The position numbers and the translations under genes are program-made. Below, piece after piece: positions 41,920 through 43,898 of a DNA stretch of 43,898 nt. This stretch comes from an uncultured bacterium (GTDB lineage: Bacteria; Verrucomicrobiota; Kiritimatiellia; PWTM01). The first letter of the stretch is position 1. Each line of letters opens with the position of its first letter. The stretch lies in NCBI GenBank assembly GCA_900661335.1, contig CAACVY010000014.1, positions 1 through 43,898 on the forward strand, written 5' to 3'. Below the pieces are notes generated by a model, which made no database searches, was not told the DNA's origin, and saw nothing but the letters and a program-made list of their open reading frames with translations.

Positions 41920-42262
41920 TGCGCGCGCCCACGCGAACGAGGTGGTCCGCTAGCCAACCTTCGGCCAGCTCCAACACACCGACGGCGTCCGCTCCGCCGA
42001 AGGCAATGCGCCACGGCGGCAGATAGGGCACCCAGTGAACGATCCGGTGGTCGCGATCCAAAAAGATCAGGGCAACGGGGAACCGCATCCCCAGCGTGTG
42101 CACCGCACGGCATCGTTCGATCCAAAGTGCATATCCCGCGGGCCAAGAGGCGCGACCGAGCAGGCCGATCGCGCGGCCCAGTGGCCCGCGTGCGCGAAAC
42201 ACGTGCGGGATCAACACGCGCCCGTCACAGAGGGCCATGCCCCAGGGTTGCATCAGGTTCAC
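41855..42262 (-). CDS. DUF192 family protein
   Basis: 135 residues from a GTG at 42262, chosen because GGGAGAGG lies 6-7 nt upstream; the frame is open further up, and ATG starts at 42253 and 42238 also exist. The DUF192 core is LGRAIGLLGRASWPAGYALW, then AVHTLGMRFPVALIFLDRDH and ADAVGVLELAEGW. The family is small, often secreted or near the surface, with no proven function. No signal peptide is seen. The last 22 codons overlap the end of the PEGA gene on the other strand by 65 bp. Confidence 0.8.
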   Translation of the reverse strand: MNLMQPWGMALCDGRVLIPHVFRARGPLGRAIGLLGRASWPAGYALWIERCRAVHTLGMRFPVALIFLDRDHRIVHWVPYLPPWRIAFGGADAVGVLELAEGWLADHLVRVGARITWSPGRAEAPAQECPPRRSS

Positions 42263-42446
42263 GCCTAGCCTCTCCCACACCCATGGCTGCGAGGCCACCC
42301 CGGGGGTACGTTCGACAGCACCCCGAGTGGAGCGTCCCACTGGCCCGGCCATGTGCGACCACCGCGTTCAGTGCAGAAAGTTCGCTCGTGCGGTCGACCC
42401 GCACGGGTGCTCCCGTCCGCGCAGAGCCGCCCGATGATCATAGTTG

Positions 42447-43391
42447 TCATAGTCGCGAGGCCGCGGGATGCAGCAAGTAGAGCATGACCGCCTTGTGCAC
42501 GTGTAAGCGGTTTTCTGCTTCCTGCAATACGCGCGAGGCCGGCCCGTCGATCACGTCGTCCGTGACCTCGCATCCACGCGTGGCCGGCAAGCAGTGCAGG
42601 AAAATCGCGTCGCGCCGCGCGTGCTTCATCAACGCCGCGTTGACCTGGTAGGGTAGAAAGCGGCGTCGGCGCTCTTCCATCTGGTCTTCGGGGATGTGGT
42701 AGGACATCCAGGAGTCTGTGTAGACGACATCGGCGCCGCGGACGGCTGCTCGTGCGTCGTCGAGCACTTCGATTCGAGCTCCCGTGGCTCGGGCCATGAT
42801 CCGAGCTCGACGAAGCACGGCAGGATCCGGGCGATAGGCGGGATCATTGGGGCTTCCTACGCGCATGTGCATGCCCATTCGTCCGGCGGCCAGCAAGAGG
42901 GAGTGCGTCACATTGTTGAGACCGTCGCCGACGTAAGCGAGGCGCAACCCGGCTAGCCGTCCCTTGCACTCGAGGATCGTGAGGAGGTCGGCGAGGATTT
43001 GTGTTGGATGCTCGTCATTAGTCAGCCCATTGATGACCGGAACGCCAGCATGTTGAGCCAGCCGGACGATATCCTCGTGGCGGTAGAGCCGTGCCATGAG
43101 TAGGTCGGCGTAGCGTCCCAGCACGCGCGCAGTATCCTCGATGCTTTCCTTCCCGCGCCCCAGTGGGGAGTCACGAAGGTCGTAGTAGATGGCGTGCCCT
43201 CCCATTTGGGTCATGGCGGCTTCAAAGGACACGCGCGTGCGAAGGCTGGGCTTTTCGAAGAGCATGACCAGCGTGCGGTCGAGAAGCGCGTCGCGATACC
43301 GAGCCGGCTCGTGTTTGATTTCCAGCGCCAGCTTCAACACCCGTTCGATCGTGGAACGACTCCACTGGGCAATCGAGACTAGGCTTCTCAT
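42447..43391 (-). CDS. argF: Ornithine carbamoyltransferase
   Basis: 314 residues. It makes citrulline from ornithine and carbamoyl phosphate (arginine synthesis). Motifs: FEKPSLRTRVSFEAAMTQMG, where SLRTR replaces the more usual STRTR carbamoyl-phosphate site, HPTQILADLLT, AYVGDGLNNVTHSLL, DSWMSYHIPEDQ, and HCLPATRGCEVTDDVIDGP. The HCLP and C-terminal blocks are those of true OTCases. The Leu in SLRTR also occurs in some N-acylornithine enzymes, so substrate choice is worth a check. It lies 22 bp after pyrB on the same strand. Confidence 0.92.
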   Translation of the reverse strand: MRSLVSIAQWSRSTIERVLKLALEIKHEPARYRDALLDRTLVMLFEKPSLRTRVSFEAAMTQMGGHAIYYDLRDSPLGRGKESIEDTARVLGRYADLLMARLYRHEDIVRLAQHAGVPVINGLTNDEHPTQILADLLTILECKGRLAGLRLAYVGDGLNNVTHSLLLAAGRMGMHMRVGSPNDPAYRPDPAVLRRARIMARATGARIEVLDDARAAVRGADVVYTDSWMSYHIPEDQMEERRRRFLPYQVNAALMKHARRDAIFLHCLPATRGCEVTDDVIDGPASRVLQEAENRLHVHKAVMLYLLHPAASRL

Positions 43392-43413
43392 GGCCGATGC
43401 GATCCCCCTACGT

Positions 43414-43898
43414 TCAGCGGATCAGGTCTTCGTGGTACTGGTCCACTTCCGCTTCTTTTGCAAACATGACGAGGATGAGTGCGACGCGCACCCACATGCC
43501 ATTGCGCACTTGTCGCCAATACATCGCACGAGGGTCGCGGTCCACTTCGGGCGCGATTTCGTGGCGTCGCGGGAGCGGGTGCATGATGATCGATGTGGGT
43601 GGCAAAATGGACAGATGCCGTTCGGTGAACGCAAACCGCGACGTGTCGATGCGACGGCTCTCCCCTTCGCGGTCCCATTCGTCCTGAATGCGCGTCATGT
43701 ATACGGCGTCGGCGCGGGCGACCACATCGTCGAAGTCGTCGGTCTTTTCCCAGGGCACACCGGCACGGTCGAGGTATGCGAGAATGTCCGCACCGATCTG
43801 CAACGGCTCTGGCGCGGCGAAGAGAAGACGGACACCTGGATACAGTGTGAGGAGTTTGGCGAGCGAGCGCACCGTGCGACCTCGCAGCAGGTCCCCGA
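43414..43898 (-). CDS. pyrB: Aspartate carbamoyltransferase catalytic chain, C-terminal part
   Basis: At least 160 residues; the frame is open to the window edge, so the N-terminal part (carbamoyl-phosphate site) is outside. Visible blocks: LLRGRTVRSLAKLLTLYPGV at the second-domain start, ADAVYMTRIQDEWD, IIMHPLPRRHEIAPEVD with the HPLPR aspartate/phosphate motif, and YWRQVRNGMWVRVALIL, the ATCase C-terminal signature. It catalyses the first committed step of pyrimidine synthesis. It is followed directly by argF, putting two carbamoyl-phosphate users in one unit. Confidence 0.93.
   Translation of the reverse strand, partial: GDLLRGRTVRSLAKLLTLYPGVRLLFAAPEPLQIGADILAYLDRAGVPWEKTDDFDDVVARADAVYMTRIQDEWDREGESRRIDTSRFAFTERHLSILPPTSIIMHPLPRRHEIAPEVDRDPRAMYWRQVRNGMWVRVALILVMFAKEAEVDQYHEDLIR

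Noticed and set aside
1-43898. CRISPR arrays, prophage, toxin-antitoxin or restriction genes
   Set aside because: No regularly spaced repeats, integrase, phage structural, cas or restriction motifs were seen on either strand.

Overview
The window is GC-rich, densely packed DNA from a Gram-negative bacterium. It carries a TonB-dependent receptor, an OmpA-type outer-membrane protein and lipoproteins. The combination of a PEP-CTERM exported protein, a GH29 fucosidase with a sodium:solute symporter, a UroD/MtaA-like protein, a bacterial serpin, a DUF6259 protein and an FHA/PEGA gene pair suggests the PVC superphylum (Verrucomicrobiota or Kiritimatiellota). This is an inference from gene content; no ribosomal RNA or taxonomic marker was compared. 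Many neighbouring genes overlap by four bases (ATGA or GTGA), and I used this to set several starts.

Layout. 1-8287 (minus strand): a surface-polysaccharide operon. A good promoter precedes glucose-1-phosphate cytidylyltransferase, followed by an NDP-sugar epimerase, a sugar C-methyltransferase, an RmlC-type epimerase, a DUF4910 peptidase-like protein, an SDR oxidoreductase, a large GT-C-like membrane protein and the start of another gene. It looks like synthesis of a CDP-linked, C-methyl-branched deoxysugar. 8501-10867 (plus): an IspD-fold protein with a degraded active site, a metallophosphoesterase and a secreted protein of unknown function. Then come tRNA-Leu(CAG), a PsiE-family membrane protein, a thioredoxin-fold protein without its cysteines, an SGNH hydrolase with an unknown C-terminal domain, and a degenerate-DnaQ/GIY-YIG fusion.

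15749-21314 (plus): a probable fucose utilisation cluster with alpha-L-fucosidase, sugar:sodium symporter, lipoprotein mutarotase and a UroD/MtaA-like (possibly corrinoid-dependent) methyltransferase. 21666-24431: a serpin with a canonical inhibitory hinge and a secreted parallel beta-helix protein. 24529-29200 (minus): a 966-residue DUF6259 protein and a PEP-CTERM protein, separated by a gene-free 838-bp stretch holding a nested inverted repeat. 29550-34891 (plus): a TonB receptor, binding protein, permease and ATPase operon for cobalamin or a siderophore, ending in a small protein with an HSTSWR motif.

35214-37328 (minus): bifunctional nuclease, GalE and a DUF1648 membrane protein, with a small PGPGW-like membrane protein divergent from them. 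37696-41919: an OmpA/thrombospondin-3 protein divergent from an FHA-PEGA gene pair. 41855-43898 (minus): DUF192 protein, ornithine carbamoyltransferase, and the C-terminal part of aspartate carbamoyltransferase running off the end.

The most unusual non-coding signal is a pair of 13-bp palindromes (TCCAA-NNN-TTGGA). It occurs at three separate intergenic places, always with exactly 32 bp between copies and with the central triplet matched inside each pair. The most interesting genes are the catalytically degraded paralogues (IspD-like, thioredoxin-like, DnaQ-like) and the possible corrinoid methyltransferase in a fucose operon.
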